A stretch of 64,000 nucleotides of DNA, taken from Pseudomonadales bacterium. GTDB lineage: Bacteria > Pseudomonadota > Gammaproteobacteria > Pseudomonadales > Azotimanducaceae. A program made the translations under genes and the position numbers. A model generated the notes under the pieces. It was not told the origin of the DNA, did no database searches, and saw nothing but the letters and a program-made list of their open reading frames with translations. Within the stretch, counting starts at the first letter, position 1. Every line of letters starts with the position of its first letter. Positions 17,629 through 27,478 of the stretch are shown piece by piece. The stretch covers positions 1 to 64,000 of the forward strand of contig JAHRVQ010000078.1 of assembly GCA_019090615.1 (NCBI GenBank), read 5' to 3'.

Positions 17629-19194
17629 ATGTTTGAAATCTATACGAATACAACGGCAAGCATCAAAAATGATGTTCTGTCAGGCTTAACTGTTGCCCTG
17701 GCACTTGTGCCCGAAGCCATCGCCTTTGCTTTCGTAGCGGGTGTTGATCCGCTGGTGGGTCTCTACGCAGCATTTATGGTTGGCCTGATCACCGCTTGCA
17801 TTGGTGGCCGACCCGGCATGATATCAGGCGCTACAGGCGCACTAGCAGTTGTAATGGTGAGCCTGGTGGCAGAACATGGTGTCGAATACCTGTTTGCCAC
17901 CGTAGTTTTAATGGGCATACTGCAAGTGCTAGCTGGCGTATTTAAACTGGGTAAATTTATTAGAATGGTGCCGCACCCGGTCATGCTGGGATTTGTCAAC
18001 GGCCTTGCCATTGTTATTTTCCTTGCTCAGCTAAGCCAATTCGGCGAGCCAGGCCAGGCTGGCTGGTTATCCGATACTATTTTACAGGGCTCTATACTGG
18101 ACGTCGCGTGGCTACAGAGTGAACAGTTGGCCATGCTGCTAGCGCTGGTTTTGTTGACCATGGCCATTATTCATTTTTTGCCTCGGTTAACCCAGGCAAT
18201 TCCCTCTTCTCTAGCAGCTATTCTGGTTGTTAGTCTGGTGGTCATTGTTTTTGATCTGGACACTCGGGTTGTGGGTGACGTTGCATCTATCAAAGGCGGC
18301 CTACCCAGCCTACATATACCCTCAGTGCCATTTGATTTGCATACGCTTTCAATCATATTTCCGTATGCATTAATTCTTGCGGCTATCGGCTTAATTGAGT
18401 CTTTGCTGACCTTACGCCTCATTGACGAAATTACCACCACCCGAGGCCGGGGCAATAAAGAATGTATCGGCCAGGGGCTGGCCAATACAGTCACCGGGTT
18501 CTTCGGCGGAATGGGCGGCTGCGCAATGATTGGGCAGAGCATGATCAACGTCAATTCTGGCGGCAGAGGCCGTTTATCCGGCATTGCAGCGGCGCTTTTT
18601 TTGCTGCTTTTTATCCTGGTCGGATCGTCATTGATTGAACAAATTCCATTAGCAGCGCTTATCGGAGTCATGTTTATCGTTGTCATTGGCACCTTTGAAT
18701 GGAGTAGTTTTCGCATCATCGGCAAGGTGCCTCGTTCAGATGCAATGGTATTAGTGCTGGTATCTGCGGTCACAGTAATCTCTGACCTCGCAGTTGCGGT
18801 AATCGTTGGGGTCATCGTTTCAGCGCTGGTTTTTGCCTGGGAACACGCTAAAGAAATACGCGTCGAAGCCCGCAGTGATCACAAAGGTTCAACAGTTTAT
18901 GGTGTTTACGGACCGATATTTTTTGGTTCAGTTACCTCCTTTTTAGAGCAGTTTAACCCTAAGGAAGCCAACGCTGACGTAGTTATCGATTTCGCCAATT
19001 CAAGAGTCTGTGATCATTCAGGCCTTGAAGCCATTGATACCCTGGCCGATCGATATCTAAATGCAGGCAAAACACTGCATTTAGTACATCTCAGCGAAGA
19101 ATGTCGCACCCTGCTCCGCAAAGCGGGCAATCTGGTGGAAGTTAACGTGATAGAGGACCCGCATTACTTTATTGCCGAAGACAGCCTGGCCTGA
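17629..19194 (+). CDS. SulP-family anion transporter with STAS domain
   Basis: 521 residues. A multispan SLC26/SulP membrane domain occupies residues 10-400, starting with [21 protein letters not shown], the family signature in the first helix. It is followed by a cytoplasmic STAS domain (about 415-515: [28 protein letters not shown]). Transported ions in this family include sulfate, bicarbonate and dicarboxylates; no carbonic anhydrase or sulfur gene lies beside it to decide. No strong Shine-Dalgarno is seen, but the ATG at 17629 fits the family start. The 3' end and downstream region consist of 15-bp-period repeats (19181-19262) that duplicate the last codons (DSLA). Confidence 0.88.
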   Translation: MFEIYTNTTASIKNDVLSGLTVALALVPEAIAFAFVAGVDPLVGLYAAFMVGLITACIGGRPGMISGATGALAVVMVSLVAEHGVEYLFATVVLMGILQVLAGVFKLGKFIRMVPHPVMLGFVNGLAIVIFLAQLSQFGEPGQAGWLSDTILQGSILDVAWLQSEQLAMLLALVLLTMAIIHFLPRLTQAIPSSLAAILVVSLVVIVFDLDTRVVGDVASIKGGLPSLHIPSVPFDLHTLSIIFPYALILAAIGLIESLLTLRLIDEITTTRGRGNKECIGQGLANTVTGFFGGMGGCAMIGQSMINVNSGGRGRLSGIAAALFLLLFILVGSSLIEQIPLAALIGVMFIVVIGTFEWSSFRIIGKVPRSDAMVLVLVSAVTVISDLAVAVIVGVIVSALVFAWEHAKEIRVEARSDHKGSTVYGVYGPIFFGSVTSFLEQFNPKEANADVVIDFANSRVCDHSGLEAIDTLADRYLNAGKTLHLVHLSEECRTLLRKAGNLVEVNVIEDPHYFIAEDSLA

Positions 19195-19262
19195 AACAGC
19201 CTGGCCAAAACGCTCGGGATCAAAACAGTATGACCGAAAACAGTATGATCGAAAACAGCCGG
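19181..19262. repeat. Degenerate 15-bp-period tandem repeat overlapping the sulP stop
   Basis: ACAGCCTGGCC occurs at 19181 and 19196, then AAAACAGTATGACCG at 19222, AAAACAGTATGATCG at 19237, and a third start at 19252. The stop of the transporter gene lies between the first two units. In another frame the array would encode KQYDRKQYDRKQ, which I regard as spurious. Confidence 0.8.
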
Positions 19263-19285
19263 ATTTAAAGAATCACCCCCTAACG

Positions 19286-19657
19286 TTATGGGTCCAACCG
19301 CTCAAACTTATGTTCGGTCTGAGTGAGCGGATCAAGTTGGAGCATTTCATCCGCTGACGGGAATGAAACTAATCGCAGCTGTTCACCGCCTCCAACAAAG
19401 GTCAGGCGATTTTCAGTGAGCAAATACTTGACCGGTTTATTACTACCCACCTTCACCATAGCACCGGTATATTCCGTAACGACGTTAAAGCCACCAATAT
19501 TTGACCGCCACACGCCAATTATCTGCTGATCAACAGTCTGTATGGTACTCATACAGCCCTGTAGCAAAAACAATAGCGCTACAGCAGTTGATAGACTAAC
19601 GGCAGATATTTTTGCAGCAGATATCCTTTTAAAAAACATCAGGCATTTATTTTTCAT
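19286..19657 (-). CDS. Small hypothetical lipoprotein
   Basis: 123 residues, preceded by an excellent AGGAGG 7 bases before the ATG. The N-terminal signal peptide is long and ends in a lipobox (SLSTAVALLFLLQGC); Met and Ser follow Cys35, so outer-membrane targeting is expected. The mature part of about 88 residues contains IIGVWRSNIGGF, VKYLLTENRLTFVGGGEQLRLV, a strand-rich pattern like the small beta-barrel 'lipocalin-like DUF' proteins that estimate stability or bind lipids, but I cannot name the family. Monocistronic; convergent with the SulP gene. Confidence 0.6.
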   Translation of the reverse strand: MKNKCLMFFKRISAAKISAVSLSTAVALLFLLQGCMSTIQTVDQQIIGVWRSNIGGFNVVTEYTGAMVKVGSNKPVKYLLTENRLTFVGGGEQLRLVSFPSADEMLQLDPLTQTEHKFERLDP

Positions 19658-19750
19658 TATGGCTCCTCCTAACAGGTTATTATACTAACCCGAACTTTGG
19701 CTACGGCAAACTGAAAAAGACCCGTTTATAGTTGTCACTCACAAACCAGG

Positions 19751-19780
19751 TTGTTCGACTACAAATTGTTCGACTACAAA
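19751..19780. repeat. 15-bp perfect tandem duplication
   Basis: TTGTTCGACTACAAA at 19751-19765 and 19766-19780, intergenic, between the lipoprotein start and the MFS gene stop (19808). Confidence 0.9.
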
Positions 19781-19807
19781 TGGTTAGGCTCAGCAAACCA
19801 GCAACCA

Positions 19808-21022
19808 TTAGCCCGTTACTCGCATATCAGACCGATCGCTTTCAAGCCCACGCACTGCCGAAAGCAGTGGCACCAGGTACATAGCACCAAAAACCAGCAC
19901 CAGCGCACCTAATATTGCCAGCGTATACTGCATGCCAAGATTGCTAATCAGCAGCCCTACAATTGGCCCGGTAACAATATATACACCACGAAACATGAAA
20001 GATGTAATGGAGTTTGCGACCGCCCGAAAAGTGCCAGGCACCCTGGTATTTAGCGCATCAGTCAAAATAACCTGATTAATACCGCGACTTATAAAAAAGC
20101 AAAAACCAAGCAATATACCTATCGCCCCACCAAATGCAGACATACCAAAATAACCCACAATAGGCAGGATACCCATGGCTATAAGAATGCGTCTAGCACC
20201 GAATTTTTGCTCCAACGGCTGACATATTTTGCTCGCAAAGGCGACCACGAAACTTTGAGCAGCCCATAGCAGCCCAAATTCAGTTATAGCAACACCTTGA
20301 TCTTGCCAATAAGGTTGTAGCATCCAGACCACAAAAAAGTTTGCCAAACTAAAAAAGGTCACATTCAGACAGATCAGCCGTAACAACTTATCGTCAACAT
20401 ACATATGTCGAACCACTTTTCTTAAATTAGCAATAGGACGCCTGGCCTCCATGCGAACGAAAGGCGCTTCAGTCATAAAAAATGTCAATACAAAAGGAAT
20501 GCAGGCCAAAAGCGCATTCGCAAGCACCGTTAAATCCATGGAAAAAGCAATTAGAAAACCACCGGCCAATGCCGCAACACCTTCAGCAATGGACTTGATG
20601 AATCGCATCTGAGCTATTCCATGGGTTTTTTCAGCCGGGCTCATTTCAAGGGCTTCCTGGCTATCGTAGAGCAAGGACAAATCCGCCCCAGATAAAAGAC
20701 TCATGCCAATCCCTACTGCCACCTCGAACAATACAAGATCAGCAAATCCGTCCGCAAAATTCAGCCAACAAAAACCCAACGCGTGAAACACACTACCCGC
20801 CATCAACGCATTTTTTCTGCCAAATACATCAGCAATATAACCAGACGGGATCTCAAATATCACCATCGCAAGGGCAAAAAATGCCTGTAAGTAAAACACT
20901 TCTGCAAGCTCGAGGCCCTTAGATTCTAACAAGGGCACTATGACAGGGATGATAACCATCGACAGCCAGAAAAAACTGAACCAGTATAAAACCTGTATAT
21001 TTCTTCGTAATTTATTCTGCAT
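19808..21022 (-). CDS. Major facilitator superfamily transporter
   Basis: 404 residues, about 12 hydrophobic segments. The MFS loop 2-3 signature is recognisable as GYIADVFGRKNALMAGS. GGGAGG lies 8 bases before the ATG. It resembles drug/sugar-type MFS exporters of unknown specificity; no regulator gene is adjacent. Its leader carries an intrinsic terminator about 60 bp before the start codon (21080-21116, minus strand), which would cut transcription unless it is overcome, so expression may be controlled by attenuation, or a separate promoter lies between the terminator and the gene. Confidence 0.8.
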   Translation of the reverse strand: MQNKLRRNIQVLYWFSFFWLSMVIIPVIVPLLESKGLELAEVFYLQAFFALAMVIFEIPSGYIADVFGRKNALMAGSVFHALGFCWLNFADGFADLVLFEVAVGIGMSLLSGADLSLLYDSQEALEMSPAEKTHGIAQMRFIKSIAEGVAALAGGFLIAFSMDLTVLANALLACIPFVLTFFMTEAPFVRMEARRPIANLRKVVRHMYVDDKLLRLICLNVTFFSLANFFVVWMLQPYWQDQGVAITEFGLLWAAQSFVVAFASKICQPLEQKFGARRILIAMGILPIVGYFGMSAFGGAIGILLGFCFFISRGINQVILTDALNTRVPGTFRAVANSITSFMFRGVYIVTGPIVGLLISNLGMQYTLAILGALVLVFGAMYLVPLLSAVRGLESDRSDMRVTG

Positions 21023-21079
21023 CTCTAAACCTCCCCACCACTCACTCGTTCCCTATAACAGCTGCCTAAAACTACTGGG

Positions 21080-21116
21080 CAAAAAAAAAGCCCCTGATGT
21101 AAAACATTAGGAGCTT
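21080..21116 (-). terminator. Intrinsic terminator / attenuator in the MFS leader
   Basis: Read on the minus strand: AAGCTCCTAATG, loop TTTTA, CATCAGGGGCTT (12-bp stem with two G-U pairs), then a run of nine T. No gene on the minus strand lies upstream of it before 23.6 kb, since 21471-23642 is transcribed the other way. It therefore ends either a leader RNA of the MFS gene or an unannotated small transcript from the 21.1-21.4 kb region. Confidence 0.75.
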
Positions 21117-21470
21117 CTTTAAAAGACTATTTTTAAGCGACCCTAATGCAATATCTTATACCTGGTATAATTATCACTATGACACGTCATCACCATTGGC
21201 GAGGTGAGGCGCATATTGCAATTTGAATGAATGTGTTTAGTCAATTTCATATTTACTTAATGTCGATTTAATATTGTCGTTTTAATATTTTAGTGTTCAA
21301 TTATTGACGACGAATTATAGTAGCCAGCAAGAACTTGAGGCGCGGATAATACGCTCAAATTTTCTTGTGTCAAGCATATCTTGTTATATATTTTCGCATC
21401 AGTGCCACAACAGATAAGCCACCTTGCTTCCATCGGAAACCAAACCGTTCAGTTCAGATTTAGCCGTCCG

Positions 21471-23642
21471 ATGCAAACAATTAATCTATACTTAATGAAA
21501 CTCTCTGCCAAAGCGACTAACTTGAGCGAAAAACTTCCAGAAATACTTATTGCAGACGATTCTAAATCGAACCGGCTTTCACTCGCCGCTGCAGCCAATG
21601 AACTCGATGTAGACATCTTGATCGCAGATAGCGGCTTAGAAGCTATTCGGTTGGCAATTGAACATAAACCCGCGTTGATATTGCTCGATGTAGAAATGCC
21701 TGATATGGATGGTTACCAGATTATGAATCAACTGTCTGGCAACGGTTTAACTAATAACATACCTGTAATATTGATGGAAACCAATTTTGCGTCGCGCAAA
21801 GCTGGCTTACATGGCAGCTCCGTCTGGCCTACAGAAATGCTCTATAAACCAATCAACCACGATCAGCTGCAAACTAAAATGAGCACACTTATTCGCTTAA
21901 GCGAATACCGAAACGCCGTCAGCACTATTCGAGAATTCGAAGATGAAATGGGTGATAAAGCAGATGAAGGCGTCGTTGGAATTGATACAATCGGCAGAAT
22001 AAGATATTGCAATCCGGCAATGATCAAACTACTACATACCCGCTTTAGCGAATTAATCGGCACTGGACTCGAAACCATTTTTGAAAAAGATTTCCATTCC
22101 ACGGACCCCAACTGGAGTGAACATACGGTCGCCACAGCGCTTTCCCAGGGCAAAACTGTCCAGGTTAAAAAAGCCACCCTGTGGACTAATATTGGCGGCA
22201 AGGTAACAACCACTTTTGTGGCAGTACCTGTAAAAGACCACCCAGTACTTGCTGGACTATTAGTATTTAAAGATATTTCCCGTCGCTCACGCGCCGATGA
22301 ACAGGTCACCGCATTATCGACTCATGACTTTCTTACCGGCCTCGCCAATCGGTTTAAGTTTGAAGAAGTTTTGAGCGGCCTCATTGAACTCTACAAAGCC
22401 AAGACCAACGTACTCATATCCAGAAAACGATCGGCACCTTGCGCGGTGCTTTATATCGGCCTGGATCATTTTTCTCATATCAACAAAGGGTTAGGGCACA
22501 ATACAGGCGACAAGTTATTGCAGGGTGTTGCCCATCGGATCAAAAATGGCATTGCCGAGCTAGATATTGCGGCTCGCCTTGGCGGCGACGAATTCACAGT
22601 AGCCCTGACCCATATGTTCGATGCCAGCAATGCAACGGAACAGGCTAAAAAAATTCAAAAGAGCCTCGATGAACCCTTCTTGATCGACGGCAACGAAATA
22701 TTCACCAGCGCCACCATCGGCATTGCCACATATCCTGAATGCGGCGACACCTCGGCTGAGTTATTAACCAATGCCAGTATCGCAATGCAATCGGCAAAAA
22801 CCGCCAGCAAACATAATATTCGTTTTTTCACAGATTCCTTAAACCAGAACTATCTCAATCAGATAGAACTCGAAGCAGATCTTCGCGAAGCTTTAACAGA
22901 CGATTTAATTGAATTTAAATTCCAGCCTTATGTTGCTGAAGACAGCACCCCCATTGGTTACTATACAAGTATCTTATGGCAGCATAAGGTCAAAGGGCTG
23001 ATTGATGCAACTGAGATGCTCGACACCCTGGACCAGCAAAACTTGCAAACCCAGTTAATTTACAAAATGCTCAGAGAGGGCTGCGCTCAATTCGTGGCCT
23101 GGAAACAGCTGCATAGCTCCCGTGCCAACCTCAAACTAATTATACCGCTGCCCGCATTTCACATTATTAACACTAGCTTCAGCAACAATTTAAAGTCTGC
23201 AATCAACGACTCAGGCATTGACCCGGCGCATTTAATGTTAGAGATCAATGAGACTAAATTCGACTTTAATCTACGAGAATTTAATTCCCTCGCCAACGAA
23301 ATTTCACAGTTGGGGGTGAAACTGTCGTTGAATTTGTTCTCCAGCCCACAAACACCTTTGACGCATTTATTCCGCCTTAACCTGGATATGATCAGAATAA
23401 ACATTCATGCCATGGAAGACCTAATTGAACACCCCAAAAGCGCTATATTCTTCAAAAGTATTATCAGCATGGCACATGATCTTGGCATCGAAGTAATTGC
23501 TGACGGTATCGACCAGCTGCGACAGGCAACACTGGTTCAGAGCCTCGGCGCAGATGCCATCATGGGTAAATATGTGGCGCCAGCGACAACCGCCACAAAT
23601 TTGTCATTCGCAACCGGCGAGTCATCAGGCAAGGCGCACTAA
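21471..23642 (+). CDS. Response-regulator receiver - PAS - GGDEF - degenerate EAL protein
   Basis: About 723 residues. Receiver domain first (ILIADDSKSN; phospho-acceptor Asp in LLLDVEMPDMDG; Lys in YKPI), then PAS (DEGVVGIDTIGRIRYCNPAM), then GGDEF with an intact RLGGDEF motif preceded by STHDFLTGLANR, so diguanylate cyclase activity is expected. The C-terminal EAL-type domain has lost its signature: the EAL position reads YTSILW, the DDFG metal site reads NLFS, and the KID motif is RIN, so phosphodiesterase activity is unlikely and a c-di-GMP-sensing or regulatory role is possible. No good Shine-Dalgarno marks the start; ATG at 21471 or 21495 are both more likely than TTG at 21381. No histidine kinase is adjacent. 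Confidence 0.85.
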   Translation: MQTINLYLMKLSAKATNLSEKLPEILIADDSKSNRLSLAAAANELDVDILIADSGLEAIRLAIEHKPALILLDVEMPDMDGYQIMNQLSGNGLTNNIPVILMETNFASRKAGLHGSSVWPTEMLYKPINHDQLQTKMSTLIRLSEYRNAVSTIREFEDEMGDKADEGVVGIDTIGRIRYCNPAMIKLLHTRFSELIGTGLETIFEKDFHSTDPNWSEHTVATALSQGKTVQVKKATLWTNIGGKVTTTFVAVPVKDHPVLAGLLVFKDISRRSRADEQVTALSTHDFLTGLANRFKFEEVLSGLIELYKAKTNVLISRKRSAPCAVLYIGLDHFSHINKGLGHNTGDKLLQGVAHRIKNGIAELDIAARLGGDEFTVALTHMFDASNATEQAKKIQKSLDEPFLIDGNEIFTSATIGIATYPECGDTSAELLTNASIAMQSAKTASKHNIRFFTDSLNQNYLNQIELEADLREALTDDLIEFKFQPYVAEDSTPIGYYTSILWQHKVKGLIDATEMLDTLDQQNLQTQLIYKMLREGCAQFVAWKQLHSSRANLKLIIPLPAFHIINTSFSNNLKSAINDSGIDPAHLMLEINETKFDFNLREFNSLANEISQLGVKLSLNLFSSPQTPLTHLFRLNLDMIRINIHAMEDLIEHPKSAIFFKSIISMAHDLGIEVIADGIDQLRQATLVQSLGADAIMGKYVAPATTATNLSFATGESSGKAH

Positions 23643-23686
23643 ACCCTGAGTTCGATGCACCCGAAGCCAACTATCGCCTGGCCTGC

Positions 23687-24895
23687 TTAATGCTTCTGAA
23701 ACACCAATACCGCATTGGTACCACCAAAGCCAAAACTATTGGACATAACCGTATTGATGCCGGCATTGTCAATTCTTGAGGTGACAATTGGCGCATCTGC
23801 CAATGCGGGATCAAGCGTTTCGATATTTGCTGATGCACAAATGAAATCGTTCTCCATCATAAGCAACGAATAAATGGCTTCATGTACACCTGCCGCGCCA
23901 AGAGAATGACCTGACAACGATTTTGTTGAACTGATTTTTGGCATTTTCTCACCAAAAACTGCCCGAATAGCGTTTATTTCTGGTAAATCTCCTGCAGGGG
24001 TACTCGTACCGTGCGCATTGATATAATCAATGTCACCGTCAACAGTTGATAATGCGATCTGCATCGCCCTTTGTCCGCCTTCCCCAGACGGCGCTACCAT
24101 ATCATAACCATCAGATGTTGCCGCATAACCGACAACTTCAGCATATATTTTAGCGCCGCGAGCCTTCGCATGTTCAAGCTCCTCAACCACGACACAACCA
24201 CCCCCGCCAGCAATAACAAATCCGTCTCGGTCCTTATCGTAGGCTCTGGATGCAGTTGTTGGCGAATCATTTCTGGTGGACAAGGCACCCATAGCATCAA
24301 ACAATGAAGTCATGCTCCAATGTTCCTCTTCACCGCCACCGGCAAAAACAACATCCTGCTTGCCGAGCTGAATTAATTCTGCCGCGTGTCCGATACAGTG
24401 GGCACTGGTTGAGCATGCAGAAGTAATTGAATAGTTAACGCCTTTAATCTTAAAAGCAGTAGAAAGACAGGCGGAGACCGTTGAACTCATCGTTTTAGTC
24501 ACTCGGTAAGGACCAATTCTCTTCAGCCCTTTTGCCCGCAGTACATCGGCGGCTTCGGTCAGATTTGAGGAGGAGGCACCACCAGAACCAGCTACAATAC
24601 CGGTCCGAAAACTAGAAACTAAATCTTCAGTTAAGCCAGAGTCCGCAATTGCCTCTGCCATCGAAACATAGGCGAAAGCAGAGGCATCACCCATAAAGCG
24701 GCGCAATTTACGCTCAATTAAGGGTTCAACATCAAGTTCAATACTACCGGCAATATGGCACCTAAGCCCCATATCTTTATATGCTTGCTGGAATTTAATA
24801 CCTGAGCGAGTTTGCAGCAAAGATTCAAGTGTCTCTGCTTTGTTATTCCCAAGCGGAGAAACCAACCCCATTCCAGTAATTACCACACGTTTCAT
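23687..24895 (-). CDS. fabB: 3-oxoacyl-ACP synthase I FabB
   Basis: 402 residues. It elongates cis-3-decenoyl-ACP and later unsaturated intermediates, the step that makes unsaturated fatty acids anaerobically. The Cys-His-His triad is present: Cys161 in [10 protein letters not shown], His in [11 protein letters not shown] and His in [12 protein letters not shown]. The glycine-rich C-terminus [13 protein letters not shown] is intact. It follows fabA by 8 bp on the same strand, the classical fabA-fabB operon of Pseudomonas-type gammaproteobacteria, which identifies it as FabB and not FabF. Confidence 0.95.
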   Translation of the reverse strand: MKRVVITGMGLVSPLGNNKAETLESLLQTRSGIKFQQAYKDMGLRCHIAGSIELDVEPLIERKLRRFMGDASAFAYVSMAEAIADSGLTEDLVSSFRTGIVAGSGGASSSNLTEAADVLRAKGLKRIGPYRVTKTMSSTVSACLSTAFKIKGVNYSITSACSTSAHCIGHAAELIQLGKQDVVFAGGGEEEHWSMTSLFDAMGALSTRNDSPTTASRAYDKDRDGFVIAGGGGCVVVEELEHAKARGAKIYAEVVGYAATSDGYDMVAPSGEGGQRAMQIALSTVDGDIDYINAHGTSTPAGDLPEINAIRAVFGEKMPKISSTKSLSGHSLGAAGVHEAIYSLLMMENDFICASANIETLDPALADAPIVTSRIDNAGINTVMSNSFGFGGTNAVLVFQKH

Positions 24896-24903
24896 ATATT
24901 TAC

Positions 24904-25458
24904 CTAAAATTCTTCTAACGATGTAAATAGACCGACCTGAATACCTTCAGCGGTATAAATTTGCTTACCATCCGCTAGCACCCTGGCGTCAGCAATACCT
25001 AGCACTGTACTACCCTCCCTTACTCGGACGATATCAATGTCATACTGAACTTTGTTAACAGTTGGCAAGACCTGCCCTCTGAAGGCTACCTTACCGCACC
25101 CGAGGGCACGACCAACACCCCAATTGCCTTTCCATGCGAGATAGAACCCTAGCAACTGCCATAGTGCATCCAGGCCGAGGCAGCCAGGCATAACGGGGTC
25201 ACCTACAAAATGGCTTTTGAAGAACCATAAATCGGGATTAATATCTAATTCTGCAACTATTTTACCTTTGCCCTTCTTACCCCCATCCAAATTAATATCA
25301 AGAATACGGTCAACCATCAACATTTCGTCAATAGGTAGTTGTGCACGTCCAGGGCCAAAAAGCTTACCATAACCACAATCTAGTAACTCATCTCTGGTAA
25401 ACGTATGTTTATCCAGCAGGGATCGATCCATCGGTGGATTAATTTTCTGTTCTGTCAT
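24904..25458 (-). CDS. fabA: 3-hydroxydecanoyl-ACP dehydratase/isomerase FabA
   Basis: About 184 residues, single hotdog fold. It dehydrates 3-hydroxydecanoyl-ACP and isomerises trans-2- to cis-3-decenoyl-ACP, the branch point to unsaturated fatty acids. The active-site His and Asp are in [26 protein letters not shown] at 25458 ([13 protein letters not shown]) is chosen; an upstream frame to 25494 would add 12 residues without a ribosome site. An extended -10 promoter lies at 25539-25547. Confidence 0.94.
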   Translation of the reverse strand: MTEQKINPPMDRSLLDKHTFTRDELLDCGYGKLFGPGRAQLPIDEMLMVDRILDINLDGGKKGKGKIVAELDINPDLWFFKSHFVGDPVMPGCLGLDALWQLLGFYLAWKGNWGVGRALGCGKVAFRGQVLPTVNKVQYDIDIVRVREGSTVLGIADARVLADGKQIYTAEGIQVGLFTSLEEF

Positions 25459-25538
25459 AAAAGCTGCGATTACAAACATCTTCGGAAAATACAAATTATG
25501 CTATTCCGATGTTTTATCCTATTAATGAATCAGGGGAA

Positions 25539-25547
25539 ATTATATCA
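25539..25547 (-). promoter_or_regulatory. Extended -10 promoter for fabA-fabB
   Basis: On the minus strand the bases read TGATATAAT, an extended -10 (TGn followed by TATAAT); no good -35 is seen. The predicted start is about 75 bases before the fabA ATG. Confidence 0.4.
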
Positions 25548-25854
25548 TTGAAGTGAGAAAAGAAAACTAATCCGGTGACTTTAAAACGGCTTCATTTATC
25601 CCGCATTTCAACTTTACACCCACAGCCTATACATGCTAGAACACATTATAGTGAAGCAATGAAGTATAGGCCTTGTTAAGGATTTTTAGGGATGATTCAG
25701 ACCTGTTATCTGGCCACTCATTTGACGGCAAAAGAAACTATTCTTTTTCCTTCAGATATCCGACATTCACATTTCGCCTTATAAACTCGGTCAAATTTAG
25801 CACCCGCTAAAAACCGAATAGTTTGAGCCCAGCACCATTAAATCAGGTGAAATT
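25548..25854. other. Intergenic region between fabA and lpxA (divergent)
   Basis: About 300 bp separating the divergent fabA promoter and the lpxA start. I see no reading frame, no FabR-like palindrome (AGCGTACA..TGTACGCT) and no strong hairpin. It must contain the lpxA promoter, but no convincing -35/-10 pair stands out. Confidence 0.4.
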
Positions 25855-26667
25855 ATGATCAAAGTTGACAAATTCGCCGTAGTTCATAAAGACGCGGAAA
25901 TCGGCGAGAACTGCGTCATCGGCCCCTTTTGCACCGTTGGCGCTCACGTCACAATTGGCGCAAATACGGTTTTACGCTCGCATGTTGCAGTCGAAGCACA
26001 TACCAGCATAGGAGCAGATAGCGATATATTTCCCTTCGTTACAATTGGCATACAATCGCAGGATACCAAGTATGTTCCAGACACCATTACCTATACCAAA
26101 TTGGGCGCACGTAACGTAATTCGAGAATTTGTTAGCATCCATAGCGGCACAGAAGAAGGCACTCAGACTACCGTAGGTGACGACTGCAACCTGCTGGCCC
26201 ACTCACACGTCGCACACAATTGTAACGTTGGCAATCATGTTGTCATGTCTCATAGCGCAACCCTGGGAGGCCATGTAGTCATTGGAGACCATGCCAACAT
26301 TGGCGGACTATCAGCCATTCATCAATTCTGCCATATAGGCAAAGCATCCATGGTAGGAGGAATGTCCCGAGTCATTCAGGACGTCCTGCCCTTCACTATT
26401 GCCGAAGGTTTCCCGGCACATATGCGGGTCATCAATAAAGTCGGGATGGAACGTGCTGGTTATAGTTCAATTGAAACCAGGGAAGTAAGAAAGGCTTTTA
26501 GAATACTCTTTATGCGAGAAATACGACTAGAATTAGCCGTCAAACAGGTACAAAAAGAATTCCCTGGCTCTGAAAACGTTAAACTAATGCTTGATGCTAT
26601 TGCAAATTCGCAACGCGGACTAGCCAGGCCCGATTCAGCAATGTTTGAAATTAACGTCAGCGAATGA
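25855..26667 (+). CDS. lpxA: UDP-GlcNAc 3-O-acyltransferase LpxA (stand-alone copy)
   Basis: 270 residues. The left-handed beta-helix hexapeptide repeats occupy residues 5-190, followed by a helical C-domain. The catalytic His is His121 in HSHVAHNCNVGN, and GGLSAIHQFCHIGKASMVGG is the conserved helix-closing region. LpxA transfers a 3-hydroxyacyl chain from ACP to UDP-GlcNAc, the first step of lipid A. It is not in the usual lpxD-fabZ-lpxA-lpxB cluster, and its C-domain (NKVGMERAGYSS, RILFMREIRLE) differs from the Pseudomonas/E. coli type, resembling what I recall of LpxA in PVC-group and related bacteria. It could be a second, acquired LpxA or a related acyltransferase. The HAD gene follows after 55 bp. 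Confidence 0.85.
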   Translation: MIKVDKFAVVHKDAEIGENCVIGPFCTVGAHVTIGANTVLRSHVAVEAHTSIGADSDIFPFVTIGIQSQDTKYVPDTITYTKLGARNVIREFVSIHSGTEEGTQTTVGDDCNLLAHSHVAHNCNVGNHVVMSHSATLGGHVVIGDHANIGGLSAIHQFCHIGKASMVGGMSRVIQDVLPFTIAEGFPAHMRVINKVGMERAGYSSIETREVRKAFRILFMREIRLELAVKQVQKEFPGSENVKLMLDAIANSQRGLARPDSAMFEINVSE

Positions 26668-26722
26668 ACAATTGTTTTAAAAGTTAAATATACAACCAGC
26701 AAGTCAGCGGGAAAACTCAAAT

Positions 26723-27367
26723 ATGTATAAAGTGGTTCTATGGGATTTTGGCGGAGTTATTACCAGCAGCCCCTTCGATGCATTTAACCGTTTCGAGGCA
26801 GAGCAAGGTTTACCAAAAGATATTATCCGTACGATCAATTCAAATAATCCAGATACTAATGCCTGGGCATTACTCGAAAGCAATAAAATTGATAAAAACA
26901 CTTTCGACGAACAATTTGCTCGGGAGGCCGCAGAACTTGGCCATAAGATAGGCGGCCTGCAAGTTTTAGCTTTACTCGCCGGAGACGTAAGACCAGAAAT
27001 GGTCAAAGCTCTGAAACTGATCAAAGCAAAATTCCGTATTGGCTGCATTACTAACAATATAAAAAGTGCGGGCCAAGGTGCCGGTATGGCAGATACCAGC
27101 GAACGTAGGACCAAAACCGAGGAGGTGCTGGCGTTATTTGATTCGGTAATTGAATCAAGCAAAGCGGGTATGCGAAAACCCGACCCTCGGATATACCAGA
27201 TTGCCTGCGAAAAATTTAACATCCGGGCGGAGGAAGCCATATTTCTGGACGACCTGGGAATTAATCTAAAACCCGCCCGAGCAATGGGCATGGCCACCAT
27301 CAAGGTCACAAACGCTCAGCAAGCACTTATAGAGCTCGAAACACTTTTAGCCATCAAATTACGCTAA
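26723..27367 (+). CDS. HAD-family hydrolase (epoxide hydrolase N-domain/ACAD10-like phosphatase)
   Basis: 214 residues. HAD motif I is VLWDFGGVI, i.e. DxG with the second Asp replaced, as in the HAD-IA branch related to soluble epoxide hydrolase N-domains. Motif II is CITNN, the conserved Lys is in AGMRKPDPRIY, and motif IV is AIFLDDLGIN. The first Asp nucleophile is present; loss of the second Asp reduces but does not always abolish phosphatase action in this branch. It follows lpxA closely on the same strand and may be co-transcribed. The substrate is unknown. Confidence 0.8.
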   Translation: MYKVVLWDFGGVITSSPFDAFNRFEAEQGLPKDIIRTINSNNPDTNAWALLESNKIDKNTFDEQFAREAAELGHKIGGLQVLALLAGDVRPEMVKALKLIKAKFRIGCITNNIKSAGQGAGMADTSERRTKTEEVLALFDSVIESSKAGMRKPDPRIYQIACEKFNIRAEEAIFLDDLGINLKPARAMGMATIKVTNAQQALIELETLLAIKLR

Positions 27368-27439
27368 AACAGAATTAAAAATTTTAGACGTCTGTCGCTG
27401 GCAAAAAAACTTATAGTTTTCCTGGCTTTGGCATAATTG

Positions 27440-27478
27440 CTACAAACAAGTACTACAAACAAATGCCACAAACTATCC
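27440..27478. repeat. 13-bp degenerate tandem repeat (3 copies) over the MoaD-like stop
   Basis: CTACAAACAAGTA, CTACAAACAAATG, CCACAAACTATCC at 27440, 27453 and 27466. The stop codon of the MoaD-like gene (27473-27475, minus strand) lies in the third copy. Confidence 0.7.

Noticed and set aside
18171-18815. 214-codon minus-strand frame
   Set aside because: It lies wholly antisense to the SulP transporter gene and is rich in Thr/Ile/Pro as typical of antisense reading of membrane-protein codons.
19172-19357. Frame encoding KQYDRKQYDRKQ repeats after the SulP gene
   Set aside because: It is out-of-frame reading through a 15-bp-period repeat array and overlaps the end of two supported genes.
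26704-27309. 201-codon minus-strand frame
   Set aside because: Antisense to the HAD hydrolase, whose motifs are all intact on the plus strand.
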